Under the pieces are notes generated by a model. That model did not search any database. It was given only the letters and a program-made list of their open reading frames with translations, and was not told the origin of the DNA. The position numbers and the translations under genes are program-made. 64,000 nt of DNA from Massospora cicadina (lineage: Eukaryota > Entomophthoromycota > Entomophthoromycetes > Entomophthorales > Entomophthoraceae): contig JAKSZP010015921.1 of NCBI GenBank assembly GCA_022478985.1, positions 98,165-162,164 of the forward strand. Direction: 5' to 3'. The stretch's first letter is position 1, and each line of letters starts with the position of its first letter. Positions 44,937 through 55,217 of this stretch are shown piece after piece.

Positions 44937-45439
44937 AGGAAAAGGTTAAAATTTCATAAATTCTTTTTATAGATACAAAGATTACCTGTTGTTAATTGAA
45001 TCTTGAGATTTTGTTAGCAGAGCAACTTGAATTCATAAAATCTAGCTTTACTACCCCCCACTCTTGCAAAATAACAGCCAATCAGAGATATATGGAGTAA
45101 TAAAGGTTTGGTAAAATTAACACTCAAATTCTGTAAGCTATTTATTAATTCTATAGATGATTTGACATCAAATATTATAATCTAATTATTATATAAAGGT
45201 ATTTAAACCTACCCACGAATTATAACCAATAAAACACATAAAATTCAAGCTCCACTGATGAGCTTGACATTAGAGAATGATGTATATTGATTCCTTAAAG
45301 CTTTTAACAATATTAGCGCATAAATAGCTAACATATTTTTAGGTAAGCATATCCACTTTTAATATATAGATAGACTCAGTATTATAATATGTAAATAGTT
45401 CAAAGCATTAAATATTTATAGGGATGATACCCCCGCTTA

Positions 45440-46800
45440 GATTGCATAACTATAATTTTAACTCAAAGGTAAGCACTTTAATAGTTTTTGTTATTTTGGT
45501 AAAATATCTACTGTTGTTTTCACTAACTGCATAAATTACAGAAAAATATTTGCTAGATTATTGTTTTTAATATCCTTAATTAAGTTGCAGAATCATAATT
45601 TCAACTCAAAGGTAAGTATTTTTTAGTTTTTGGTTATTTATGATTTAGAAAAAGATTCTCTAGATAGTTGTTTTCATTATCCTCATTTAGGTTCCAAAAT
45701 TATAATTTTATTTTTGAAGGTAAGTACTTTTTAGTCTTTGGTTATTTAAGATTTAGTAAAAAGATTCTCTAGATAGATGTTTTCATTACCCTCACTTAAT
45801 CTAAAGAACTATAATTTCACTACAAAGTTAAGTACTTTTTAGTTTTAGGCAATTAAGATTTAAGAAAATATTCACTAGATTGTTGTTTTTATTATCCCCA
45901 CTTAAATTTCAGAAGTGTAATTTTGACAAAAAAGGTAAGCACTTTGTATTTTTGGTTATTTATGATTTAGGAGAACATTTACTAGATTGTCATTTCCGTT
46001 ATCCATGCTTAAATTACAGGTTTATAACTTTTTTTTTAGTACTAGATGTATCAACCTGAGGAAAGGATACAGGTTTATAATTTTACTGCATAAATAAGCA
46101 TGTTAAAAGTTTTTAGTTATTTAAAATTTAGCAAAAAGATTTTCTAGATTGATGTTTTATTATTCTGCACTTAATTTGCATAATAATAATTTTAATGCAA
46201 AGATAAGCACTTTTTTAGTTTTTAGTTATTTAAGGTTTAAGAAAACATTTACTGGATTGTTGTTTTGATTATCCCCATTTAAATTGCAGAATTATAATTC
46301 AAATGCAAAGTAAACACTTTTTAATTTTTAGTTATTCAGGAAAAATATTCACTAAATATTTATTTTTATTAGGTTAACAGTAAAAAGTATATTAGGTTAT
46401 GGTTTTATTTAGATTTTTGATCCCAGTGAAATTCTTAAATTTAGGGAGTTGTACTGAGCTTATTTTAAGGTAAGCTGTTTATAAGTTTTACTTATTTTTT
46501 ACTATAGAGCTATTAATTATTAAATTTATTAGATGATTGCTTTCTGTATGATCATCTATGAACTAAATTGTTCATTGTTATTTTTATAAGGTAAGTTTTT
46601 TAATAAGTATACTTAATTTTCATCAGATTTTTGTTTCCAGCATGATCATCTGCAATCATCTGAAATGATTGCAAAAATCTTTTTAAGGTGAGTTTTGCTT
46701 CATATTTGATAATATTTTTTGTAATTTTATTGATTTTAATTTCAGCATAAACTATTATAATTTTCTGTGTTTACTAATATTATCAGAATAAGTTTTTAAT
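45440..46800 (+). repeat. Array of intron-like units, period about 108 bp
   Basis: The donor-like word (G)GTAAG(C/T)A recurs with TAAG at 45470, 45613, 45721, 45829, 45936, 46095, 46204 and, decayed, 46311. Spacings are 143, 108, 108, 107, 159, 109 and 107; the 159 includes a 53-bp insertion. Each donor is preceded by about 21 nt of the type AATTATAATTTTAACTCAAA. That is in turn preceded by an acceptor-like ACTTAAATTGCAG. Looser units follow (46471, 46592, 46689, 46789). The result looks like a string of roughly 21-nt exons and 86-nt GT-AG introns. Reading through the 21-nt pieces gives no convincing peptide. It could be a tandemly amplified intron or a plain satellite. Confidence 0.7.
46028..46067 (-). 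mobile_element. Very short A-tailed retroposed fragment
   Basis: 40 bp on the minus strand, ending ATCTAGTACT followed by ten A. It is flanked by a 13-bp duplication TACAGGTTTATAA (46015-46027 and 46068-46080). The same 3' end with A-tail occurs at 56706-56728 and 58905-58926. Confidence 0.8.
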
Positions 46801-47297
46801 ATTTTTATTTGATTTAATATAGAGTAGTAGTTTTGCTGAGCTTACTTTAACCATAAGATATTAGAATCCTAAATATTTTCTAATGTTATTATCAAGGAAA
46901 GTTTTGATTTTTTCTAATTGATATACTATAATATATCAATTTATTAATTTCTTATTTTGAGCAGTGATAGATTGGTGGAAAATTAAAATTATGCTTAGTT
47001 TTCTCCAGTTTTTATAGTCTAACAATTTAATCAGTATAATGGCTATATAACTTTTGGAAAATAATGCCTTTATTCTATTATGACTATGTCAAAGTGTTTG
47101 CTATTTTTTGTTTAGCTTATCTTGATATCTATTTCTTTAATTCCTACTATAAATCACCTAATAAAAATAACCTTTAATAATTATATTTTAATCTGTACTA
47201 AAGCACTTAGTCTTATTGATATACTCATTTTGCTTAAGTTTGTAAGCTTAAATTATATTGTGGACTTTTTATTTGAAGTTATGCTACTATTTCCCCA
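46801..47297. other. AT-rich stretch, nothing recognised
   Basis: No ORF with motif, no repeat found. Part of the extra segment of Gypsy copy 4. Confidence 0.4.
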
Positions 47298-47335
47298 GCC
47301 ACAAGGGCAACAGCAAAACTGTTAGTCTGAGTGGC
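47298..47335 (+). other. Two-stem hairpin motif, copy 2
   Basis: GCCAC/GTGGC outer stem and AACAG/CTGTT inner stem with loop CAAAA. Spacers AAGGGC and AGTCTGA are the same as, or one base off, those of copy 1 at 19457. Confidence 0.65.
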
Positions 47336-47437
47336 ACAAATGGTATTTTTATGGTATTATACCATACTATCATAAGCATTTTGAACCTTAGAGCATTGCT
47401 CAGAGGTATGTTTTATTAGTAATAAGTTAGCTCATAA

Positions 47438-47475
47438 GCCACAAGGGCAACAGCAAAGCTGTTAGTCCAGATGGC
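47438..47475 (+). other. Two-stem hairpin motif, copy 3
   Basis: Inner stem AACAGC/GCTGTT with loop AAA. The outer stem is weakened (GCCAC against ATGGC). It lies 140 bp after copy 2 in the same segment. Confidence 0.65.
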
Positions 47476-47692
47476 ACAATTGATAGTTTTTTTAAGGTAA
47501 ATGGGGCTCAGAGCATAGCTATAGAACAGATACTGAAAAAGAGGTCACCAGTGTAGCTGGTGGCCAAGTGGAGGATGTGCCAATGAGAGCTAGTCAAGTA
47601 CCCCACAAGCAGTTAAATCATCAACTAAGTGCACATGAAGTTCCTTTGGGCATATAAACAATGGGAGACTTATCATCTAGTCAAGGGGGTAA

Positions 47693-48276
47693 TGTCACAA
47701 TTCTGATATGAATGGATAATAAGCCCTAATTTATTCCAGTGAAATGGGCATAATCTGCTGATCATGATATGAGCTACAACTATTTGAGCGCCTTAGGATG
47801 AGGTGATATTGGGTTGAAAGAAAAATATTTGATCGCCTCTGAATCAGGTGATAAGGTAATGTTGAAGAATGACATATATTGGGATGTTGATGTAAAATGA
47901 ATAATTAGTGGAACTCCTCAAACTAAGGCAATATAGAGAATTTAATACCATACTCTGCCAAACCAATGAGTTATGGAGATACTGATTTACTAAGCCAAAG
48001 AAATGGTATTTTCTGAAGTTGCTGAGATATAAGCAAGATAAGACGATTGAAGTGGGAAATTTTATTAATAGTTTAGAGTAAAAAGGACAGCGAGGATCTG
48101 CTGCATATATTAAATTAAATAAAAGTTTATTTGAGGTAATTGCTCCATGTTTATTAAAGTTTAGTACGTTGTTTTGTGGATGACAATTGTCATATTGTCA
48201 GTCCTATTGACTAGTGGGCTTAACCCTGTGCAAAACCCCTTTGGCGTATCTCTGAGATACTGTAGAATTTAAAACA
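47693..48276 (+). repeat. 3' LTR of Gypsy copy 4
   Basis: 584 bp, starts TGTCACAATTCTGATATG after the polypurine tract and ends AATTTAAAACA. Partner of 38593-39173. Followed by ATCAT. Confidence 0.9.
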
Positions 48277-48755
48277 ATCATTAAGCTATTATACTGGCAC
48301 ACAATTCTTTGTTGGTCCAAAGATCCAAAAATATTACTATCCTTAATGCTTATATTGCCTTGAACAATACCTATTACTGAATATGAATATTCTCCTAAAA
48401 TAATTGGGATAAATTGCCTTGACAACCCCATTACAATTAGCTTAGCCAATTTCTAACTATTTTTACCTAAGCCCCTATTTTTCCTGAGCTATTAAAGGGC
48501 TAGGATAATTTCAAATAAATGACCTTTTATTACTTGTACAAATTTTGCCTATTTTTATATGAGAGATTTTTATCTGCTTAAAACAAAGATTTTGCCTGTT
48601 AATAAGGACAGATATTTTCTTTGATGAAGGCCATTCTGTTCAGTGTTTTCCATAGAGAGAAAGTCTCCTAGGTGAATTTGCTGGTGCTTCTAACAACTAA
48701 TAATCGTGTAGCCTTTGAAGGGCTTGGCCTTTGAATATTTATATAAAGTTCAACA
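48277..48755 (+). repeat. LTR 2 of family C, second part
   Basis: Continues the LTR begun at 38457 and ends TATAAAGTTCAACA, followed by CTGGTGATTCTGCCAGGGAC. Net LTR length is about 610 bp. Confidence 0.85.
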
Positions 48756-49487
48756 CTGGTGATTCTGCCAGGGACCCTTCCAAGGCTACCTGTTGAAGAC
48801 ATATCTTCACATAAGCCATATTAGCAATTTTGAAAGACAAGTTCACACTAATGGGTTTTTTAAGAATCAGGACAAGGTGGACATGGAGGAGAGAACGCCC
48901 CTACAATTTCTGGATATGAGCTAGTCCTCTGCCTGATGTTTAGATAGGTACAAACCTACCCAGAGTCATACAAAATTATGATCTGTATAGGCCACAGATG
49001 CCTTAAGACAATGAAAACTTCCATAGAGGAAGTGATTTGCAAAGTTGAATGGGTATTCTACGTTCAAATGTGTGAAAACCATCTTAAACTCATCAAGGAT
49101 TATACCAATGAGGCGCTAAATGAATGAAAAGTTTGGCTACTATCAACAAAAACCAAGAGGCTGAGGAAGGGCATGATATGATTTAAGATGCGCTATGAAT
49201 CAGGATACTTTATGCTCATTCTAAGCAACTCTAGAACGATTATGGTAAATTCTAAATTTATATCTCATAAAAAACCTGAATAAGTTGTTAGAACTTGGGC
49301 TTGTTCCAGCCAAAAAATGGGATGTTACCTATGTCAAGGTCCAAAATGATGTTGAGTTTTATTCTTCAGCTGAGCAGCAACCACTTGAGCTAAACAAATT
49401 GGATAAATCAAATGTTTGCATTACCATTTTAGTTCCTGATGCTTATTGCTGCTCTGATAATAGAATTGGAAGTCAAAGTAGCCAACC
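48756..49487 (+). mobile_element. Family C internal region 2, first part
   Basis: Matches 36436-37170. It includes the frame 49285-49487 (VPAKKWDVTYVKVQNDVEFY ... CITILVPD) homologous to 36963-37157. It is interrupted at 49488 by the two-LTR element and resumes at 52634. Pieces at 48756-49487, 52634-53903 and 55218-55243 add up to about 2.03 kb, the size of internal region 1. Confidence 0.8.
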
Positions 49488-50035
49488 TGTCAGAAATTGC
49501 TTTTCCAGCAACAGTGGGCTCTGCTGGTTGGCAGGTCAACCAGTATGAAGACTGACTGAGCCTTGCCCTTTCATCTCAGGTGATGAGGCCAGCAGCGCCA
49601 TCTGACCCATTGGCGTGTCACCTGCGCCATTCAGGGATCCCCTGCCTAAACCTAACCCATAGTAATAAACCTGGCCTTATAATAAAAGGGATAATAAGCA
49701 AAGAAATTTTTATTGAATGGGAAGCATCAGGTATTTATATTTACAAATGGGCTACTGCGCCCTTCGCTGAACTATTGGCTCATTGCTGGATCTTCCAGCC
49801 AACCACTCTCTCTCTTCTGTTGCACTTCTCTCTTCCCTGGTGTCAACATTCTTGACCCATCTTTCCCAATGTCCAAAATATTAGTTTTGGCTCATCCTCA
49901 GCCTTCAGTCACTGGTGAGCTGTTTACTTATTAATGCAGATAAATATTATGTCAGGGCATTTTTGTAATTGCACACCAAACATCTTTAGTCGCTTGGTAA
50001 ACTCAGAATTTCTAAACTTCTTGCCAATGACATTT

Positions 50036-51056
50036 TGTCAGAAAATCGCTTTTCCAAGAAGTGGGGTCTCTAGTGTGCCAAGCCTACCAGTATGGAAACT
50101 GGTTGGCCCTTTGCCGTTTCACCTTCATTGGTGTATCAACCCCCTATAAGTCTGCATCAAACCCACCAACACAGCAGACCAACGACTTCACCTTAGCTCC
50201 AGGGTCTGTGCTTTGTCTCAGCGAGTCCTGCCCCATCCTGTGCAGCCAAGACACTCTCACGCTGCCCCACCATCCTGACCCTTTGCCAACCCATCTGGGC
50301 ATGCCCCAGCGAGTCTGGCCCCATCTTAGGCGGCCAAGGCACTTTCACGCTGCACCCCACAGGGATGATGGCCAGTCAGCAACGTTGTTAGTGGATAGTT
50401 GGCCATGTCCCCGCCTGTTCCTCACAGGGCTGAGGTATGTAAGCTGGCAGCATTGTCCACTCCAGGCACGTCACCTCATGCCAACTTCAGGGATCTCTAG
50501 TCCTTAATACTTTAACCTAGCTGACAAACAACTAACAATCAAAATAAAATAGGTGAGAGATATGTTTATTGAAGGGAAGAACGACTATTTATACTAGGCT
50601 ACTGCACCTCTGAAATCCCCTCAGCAATCCAGGTGTAACTCCAATAAATCATCAATTCATTAAGGTTAGCGTGCCCATCCAATCCACTTGTCTGCTTCAC
50701 CAAATTAGATTAATTCAATGTATCCTCAGCATGAGTCACCAGTCAATCATATATAATTAAATAAATTATATATAACTCTGAGCATCCTCAGCATAAGTCA
50801 CCAGTGCTCTGAATTAGTCAGAAGAACCATATTCAAATGGATGGTAATGGATTCATTGGCTTTCCACTGGAAATATCCACAATGACCCTTAAGTGGCATT
50901 TCAGCGGCAAATGCAGTTTCTGTCAAACCTAAACTCAATTAATAATATAACATTAAAATAATAAAGACTAGGCGATTATCCACCAATCACGCCTGACTAA
51001 CCAAAACCCCTAGTCCTGATATTAATGGAAGGATCCATCTGGTTAATTTCTTAACA
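50036..51056 (-). mobile_element. Solo LTR nested in an LTR
   Basis: 1021 bp with TG...CA ends, flanked by a perfect CATTT duplication (50031-50035 and 51057-51061). In minus orientation it starts TGTTAAGAAATTAACCAGAT, like the solo LTR at 62177 (TGTCAGAATTTTAACCAGAT) and of almost the same length. It carries a TATTTATACTAGGC-type promoter region (near 50590, read in reverse). It arose by recombination between the LTRs of a full element. The 148-codon plus frame at 50061-50507 is read against the LTR and has no motif. Confidence 0.88.
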
Positions 51057-51447
51057 CATTTTTTTCTCTTTTTAGTTGACTATTTTGGAAATTTCCTTAT
51101 TCAGGAAGTAGATCATTATATATGAGGCGTCAGAAATAACCTTGGCCACATCAAACCCAGTATTGGTAGTTTTCCAATAACATTACTTATATAATTAACT
51201 GGATTATCTTTAGCTATTAGTTGTCAGTGATCTATATACTAATTTGGGGCCATTGATTGGCCCCTCTCAAACATAACTCCCATTCTCAGAGGAATACTGA
51301 TTTGGCTCAACCCACATTGGGGAGCAACTATCAAGCAATCACATCATTAACCAAAAATCTAGTTAATAAGCCATTCCATTGGGATTGGCCTATTTTAACC
51401 TGAATTTTATAAATAATTGGAGGAATTATCTGTTTGAAAGTCTGACA

Positions 51448-51685
51448 TTCCCCCCACTTAACCAGATACAATTTCTCCTACTTTCCAGCCTCAGCATGTG
51501 AGGGTGGGAATCCTGGGCTGCCCCTCCCCACCACCAACAATCACCAGATCCTAACCTCAAGTTTGGGGTCACACCAGCATAATCTTCCCCTCCCCGGCCA
51601 AACCATCAGATCATCCCCTCTACCACCTCACCAACCTTTATGTACTCCAGCACCAGCTAGCAGAACCCCCTGTAGTGAGAACCAC
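51448..51685 (-). other. Internal region of the two-LTR element
   Basis: 238 bp between polypurine tract and primer site. C-rich on the plus strand, no coding motif. Confidence 0.7.
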
Positions 51686-52628
51686 TGTTGGAAAATCACT
51701 TTTCCGGTGACAGTGGGCTCAGCTGGTTGTCAGGTTAATCAGTATGAAGACTGGCTGAACCTTGCCATTTTGACTTAGGCAACGAGGCCAGAAGTGCCAG
51801 CTGATCTCTTGGTGTGTCTCCAACGCCATTCAGGGATCCCTCAGCCTAAACCTAAACCATAAAAATAAACCTAAAATTATAATAAAAGGGAGAATAGGCA
51901 AAGTAAAATCTTTATTAAAAGGGGGCATCAGGTATCCAAATGTAAAAATGGGCTACTGCACCCCTCACTTAACTATCAGCTCATCGCTGGATCTTCCAGC
52001 CAACCATTATCTCTCTCTTCTGCTGAGCTTCTCTCTTCCCTGGTATTGAACCTCTTACCCTATCCTATCTAATGTCCAAAATATTAGTTTTGTTTCATAC
52101 TCAGCCTTCAGTCACTCGTGAGCCATATAATTATTAATATAAATAAACATCAAATTTTGTTTGACAGTAAATTGCGTGCCAGAAACATTTTTGGTCAATT
52201 GGTAAACTTGGGATTTCTCAGCTTCTCGCCAAAGGCATGTTTTGACTCTTTGTAGTCAATTGTACATGGAATTGCCTTTCTTGGGTAATAATTGGTTATT
52301 ATATATGTGGCGCCAGAAATAACCTTGGCCGCTTTGAACTCAGGATAATTGGTTTCTGCTAACATTACTTCAAAAACTGGATCATCTTCATACTATCAGC
52401 CATCAGTGATCCATATATTGATTTGGGGCCATTGATTGGCCCCTTCCAAACCTAACTCCCAATCTTGGCAGAATACTGATTCAGCATAACCCATATTGGG
52501 GAGCAACTATCAAGCAATTAAACTAATAACTTTAAAATTCATTTGATAAGCCAATCTGCTAGGATTGGCCTATTTCATCCTAAGTATTGATAAAACATTG
52601 GAGGAATCCATTTCCTATAGTTCTGACA
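51686..52628 (-). repeat. 5' LTR of the two-LTR element
   Basis: 943 bp, in minus orientation starting TGTCAGAACTATAGG and ending TTTTCCAACA. It shares TTGGGGCCATTGATTGGCCC and GGAGCAACTATCAAGCAAT with the left LTR. Confidence 0.85.
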
Positions 52629-52633
52629 CAAAC

Positions 52634-53903
52634 TAATACCTTGGGCCCTACTATATTCTTGTGTCAGTTCTTCCCAGTTTTCTAGTGATAAAATTGAAAT
52701 CTTCATCCCAAAATACTTACCACCATTCTTTTTTACCTGTGAAAATGTTTCCATTGTTTTGACACTGAAACATCCAACTTAAAATGCTTCAGCGCCCTCT
52801 CTGTTCCTCTTCACTAATACTCCTCTCTGTCCTGGCACTGGAATCAAAACTTCTGAATCCCAACAAGGAAGCCCCAAATTTAATTGCAACTCAGTGGTAA
52901 AACCACCTGACAAGCCAAATAAAGCAGTCAACCTAACTGCCTGCCTTGTTGCCCTATTTTTTTGACTTTAAGGGTTGCATCTGCCTGTCTGGGTTTCTGA
53001 ATCAAACGCTTTAGCGCCAATTTTACTCTCCTTAGCTGAGGCATCTGAAGATCACAAAAAACCCCTCAGGTTAGTGAGCTAAGTACCCTCTAGTTCAAAA
53101 TCGCCCTTGTCCACCATTTTACTTTACATTATGACAGCTCTAAAAACTGCACTTTAAGATAACCCTGGTGACAAGGCCCAGCACACCCACCACAATTCGC
53201 TTAAATAACTTTTCTGGGGGTTGCAGCAACCGCTTTGCCTCCATAATGATATTCTCTGTAGTTTAGGGGAGTTGCTTGGCCCAGTGGAGCCAAATGACCT
53301 GACCAAATTTCCACCCATCTGCCAATTTTTTTAAATCCAATAAATATATATTATTTAGTTTTTACTAACATTTTAGGTTTCCTGATTAATTACAAAAAAA
53401 TTCAAGCCACCTGATTTAACTGATGGGAAGGGCCAAATGATTTTACAAACTGGTTGGCCAATTTACTCCAGTGACCCACAACCTGCTGACTTAATGGTTG
53501 ATCTACAAAACAGGACCTACTTGGGCCTGCTATGTGTATGTAGGGTTGTCATTGACCATCCAAATTGTCTTGCTGATCCCAACTTAATTTCAGCATCTCA
53601 AACTTACTTATAGAAATTAAATCTATTTATAAACTTCTATAATTCATGTATTGGTGAAATAAGCTATGCATATGAGCCAGAAACTCAGATAAAATTATCA
53701 AGAAAACTTAAATCAACAAACTTAGAGTTTAACTTAAAACTTTTGGTGCCACATCACCCTGAAAGCTAAACCTCCCAATTTGGACCTTTGGACTAACCCA
53801 CCTGAGAATCTTGTCCTCATTCCAGCAAGTTGGGCTGATGCCCTTATGCTCTGGTCCAGGTTAAGGGTGCCCCTACTCAACAGAGCTGAGCTAAAGTACA
53901 CCC
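52634..53903 (+). mobile_element. Family C internal region 2, second part
   Basis: Matches 37175-38440 in order, with shared blocks CTCTGTTCCTCTTCAC, CACTTTAAGATAACCCTGGTGA-like text, and CTGGTCCAGGTTAAGGGTG near the end. Non-coding. It is cut at 53904 by an LTR-like insertion. Confidence 0.8.
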
Positions 53904-55217
53904 TGTTAGATTTTTAACCAGGTGGTATTCCTCATATATTAATGAAATTAGTATAATAATTAGCCAAGGATGATTGCCAATTAGTTTGCTAATTTTGATT
54001 CTTTATTTTAATGATAAAACCCCAATTTTTGCTCCCCATTCAGCTGGGTTGAGCTGTATTGATCTGCAGGATCAGGAAATATTGGGGATCATCCCTGATA
54101 AAAAATTGGTGGGTCTCAACACTGGCAACTGAGGCCAAGGATGTCAAGCTAATTAATACTTATCAATTAAGATGCCGAATTGCTTAAATTTGATGTCAAA
54201 AATATTGGGAAACAATCCCAATAGAGTTTTCAGTCAATTTCAACACCAGCGACTTATGCCAAGGATGTCAAACTAATTAATAATAATCATTTAAGTTTGG
54301 CAGAACCTTATCTCGATGCCAACTCCATGTGAATATGATTGTGTGATTTTACAGCGGAAAGCCAAAGTTACTGGCAACTTATGCTTTGGATTTCAGACCA
54401 TTTAATATTAAATAAATAAATCAAAATTGCATTTTGACTTTATAAGAGTATCAGGAACAATCCCTGACAGCCTTTTTGGTTTAATTTAACACTGGCAACT
54501 TCTTCCAAGGATGTCAATATTAAATCAGATTATGACAAATAAAGGATCAATGTAATCATGGACATTCAAGGATATTGAGTATTGCTAGTGAGAGTGCTGA
54601 TGAATACTAATTAGAGAGAATTGCCAGTGAGTGCTGACAATGATGGCAATAAATACCAATGATGTGGTCAGGCAATAAATGACTATAAATAGTTTGATCT
54701 CCCTCTTAATATAAATATTTTTAAATCTTCAAATCTTTAGATCTTCAAACATAATGTTTGTTTTCCCATCTTTTTAAGTTTTAGGTAATTGTAGTTAGCT
54801 TAGCTTGTAGAGGTAGGACTCAAGATCCCCAGTTGTTAGGTGCTGGGTTAAAACACCTGGAGTGGTCAGCGCAACCAACTCCCAACCTTAAACTGGATGG
54901 AAACCCCACAGGAATTTGGGCAAATAGCAGCAATAATGAAGGACTAGAAGGATTGAAGGGGAGGAACCCATGAGGGAGTCAATAGAGGCCGCTGAACCAC
55001 AATCATTGGACATGTTCCAAAGAGGACCTCTGAACCATAACAAGTGGTTAAGCCTCAGAAGAAAAAGTTGTTGGTCTACTGGGTTGATGGGTTGCCCCAA
55101 AAATTCGTAGGAAACGGTCACAAATGATTGTGAAAAGCAAGGGCCAGAAGTCTTTATACTGTTTGGCCTGGCACACTAAAGGAGTTACCTATTATTGAGG
55201 ATGAAAAATTCTTAACA
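53904..55217 (+). mobile_element. Solo LTR-like insertion, 1.3 kb
   Basis: Starts TGTTAGATTTTTAACCAGGT, like the LTRs at 62177 and 50036, and ends AAATTCTTAACA. The host sequence of family C stops before it and continues after it (GCCCCAGTCAAGGCTTG). The flanking five bases, CACCC and GCCCC, agree only partly. A promoter-like GACTATAAATAGTTTG lies near 54683. The minus frame at 54888-55121 has no motif. Confidence 0.7.

Larger units (their letters stand above)
44061..47610 (+). other. Extra non-coding segment between pol and 3' LTR of Gypsy copy 4
   Basis: About 3.5 kb of AT-rich DNA has no long frame (the longest, 47122-47325, is 67 codons without motif). It contains in order an 83-bp duplication (44331-44479), a truncated SINE (44733-44936), the intron-like array (45440-46800), an AT-rich part, and two copies of the two-stem hairpin (47298 and 47438). 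It splits the pol tail: at 47610-47690 the sequence CATATAAACAATGGGAGACT resumes the tail seen in copy 1 (CATATAAACAGTAAGAGCAT). It is therefore an insertion or captured DNA, not an env-like gene. Confidence 0.7.
38593..48276 (+). mobile_element. Ty3/Gypsy LTR retrotransposon, family A copy 4, with extra 3' segment
   Basis: LTRs at 38593-39173 and 47693-48276 are nearly the same length (581 and 584 bp) and clearly similar. The primer site GTGGTGCTTACTACAGGGTG follows the 5' LTR, and a polypurine tract (AAGGGGGTAA) precedes the 3' LTR. Target duplications are ACCAT (38588-38592) and ATCAT (48277-48281), one mismatch. Gag, protease, RT, RNase H and integrase are in the usual order at 39.25-44.06 kb. 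About 3.6 kb of non-coding DNA with intron-like units separates pol from the 3' LTR; copies 1 and 3 lack it. It is the best preserved family A copy but its catalytic motifs are damaged. Confidence 0.9.
49488..52628 (-). mobile_element. Two-LTR element with only 238 bp inside (non-autonomous)
   Basis: Left LTR 49488-51447 (934 bp net of an inserted solo LTR) and right LTR 51686-52628 (943 bp) are similar and have TG...CA ends. Target duplications are CAACC (49483-49487) and CAAAC (52629-52633). The undisturbed host sequence is visible at 37170 in the first array unit. In minus orientation the primer site GTGGTTCTCACTACAGGGGG follows the right LTR and a polypurine tract AAGTGGGGGGAA precedes the left one. 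The interior encodes nothing, so it depends on another element, plausibly family A with its similar primer site. Confidence 0.85.

Noticed and set aside
45440..46400. CRISPR-like array
   Set aside because: The 108-nt period consists of similar sequence throughout with no unique spacers, and the context is a eukaryotic retroelement.
47298..47335. Box C/D snoRNA
   Set aside because: A box-D-like CTGA occurs, but no box C is found at the required position.
44061..47610. Envelope-like gene after pol, as in retroviruses and some Gypsy elements
   Set aside because: No frame above 67 codons, no signal peptide or membrane protein pattern; the content is repeats and AT-rich DNA.
50061..50507. 148-codon plus-strand ORF
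   Set aside because: It lies inside a minus-oriented solo LTR and shows no protein motif; proline-rich by composition only.
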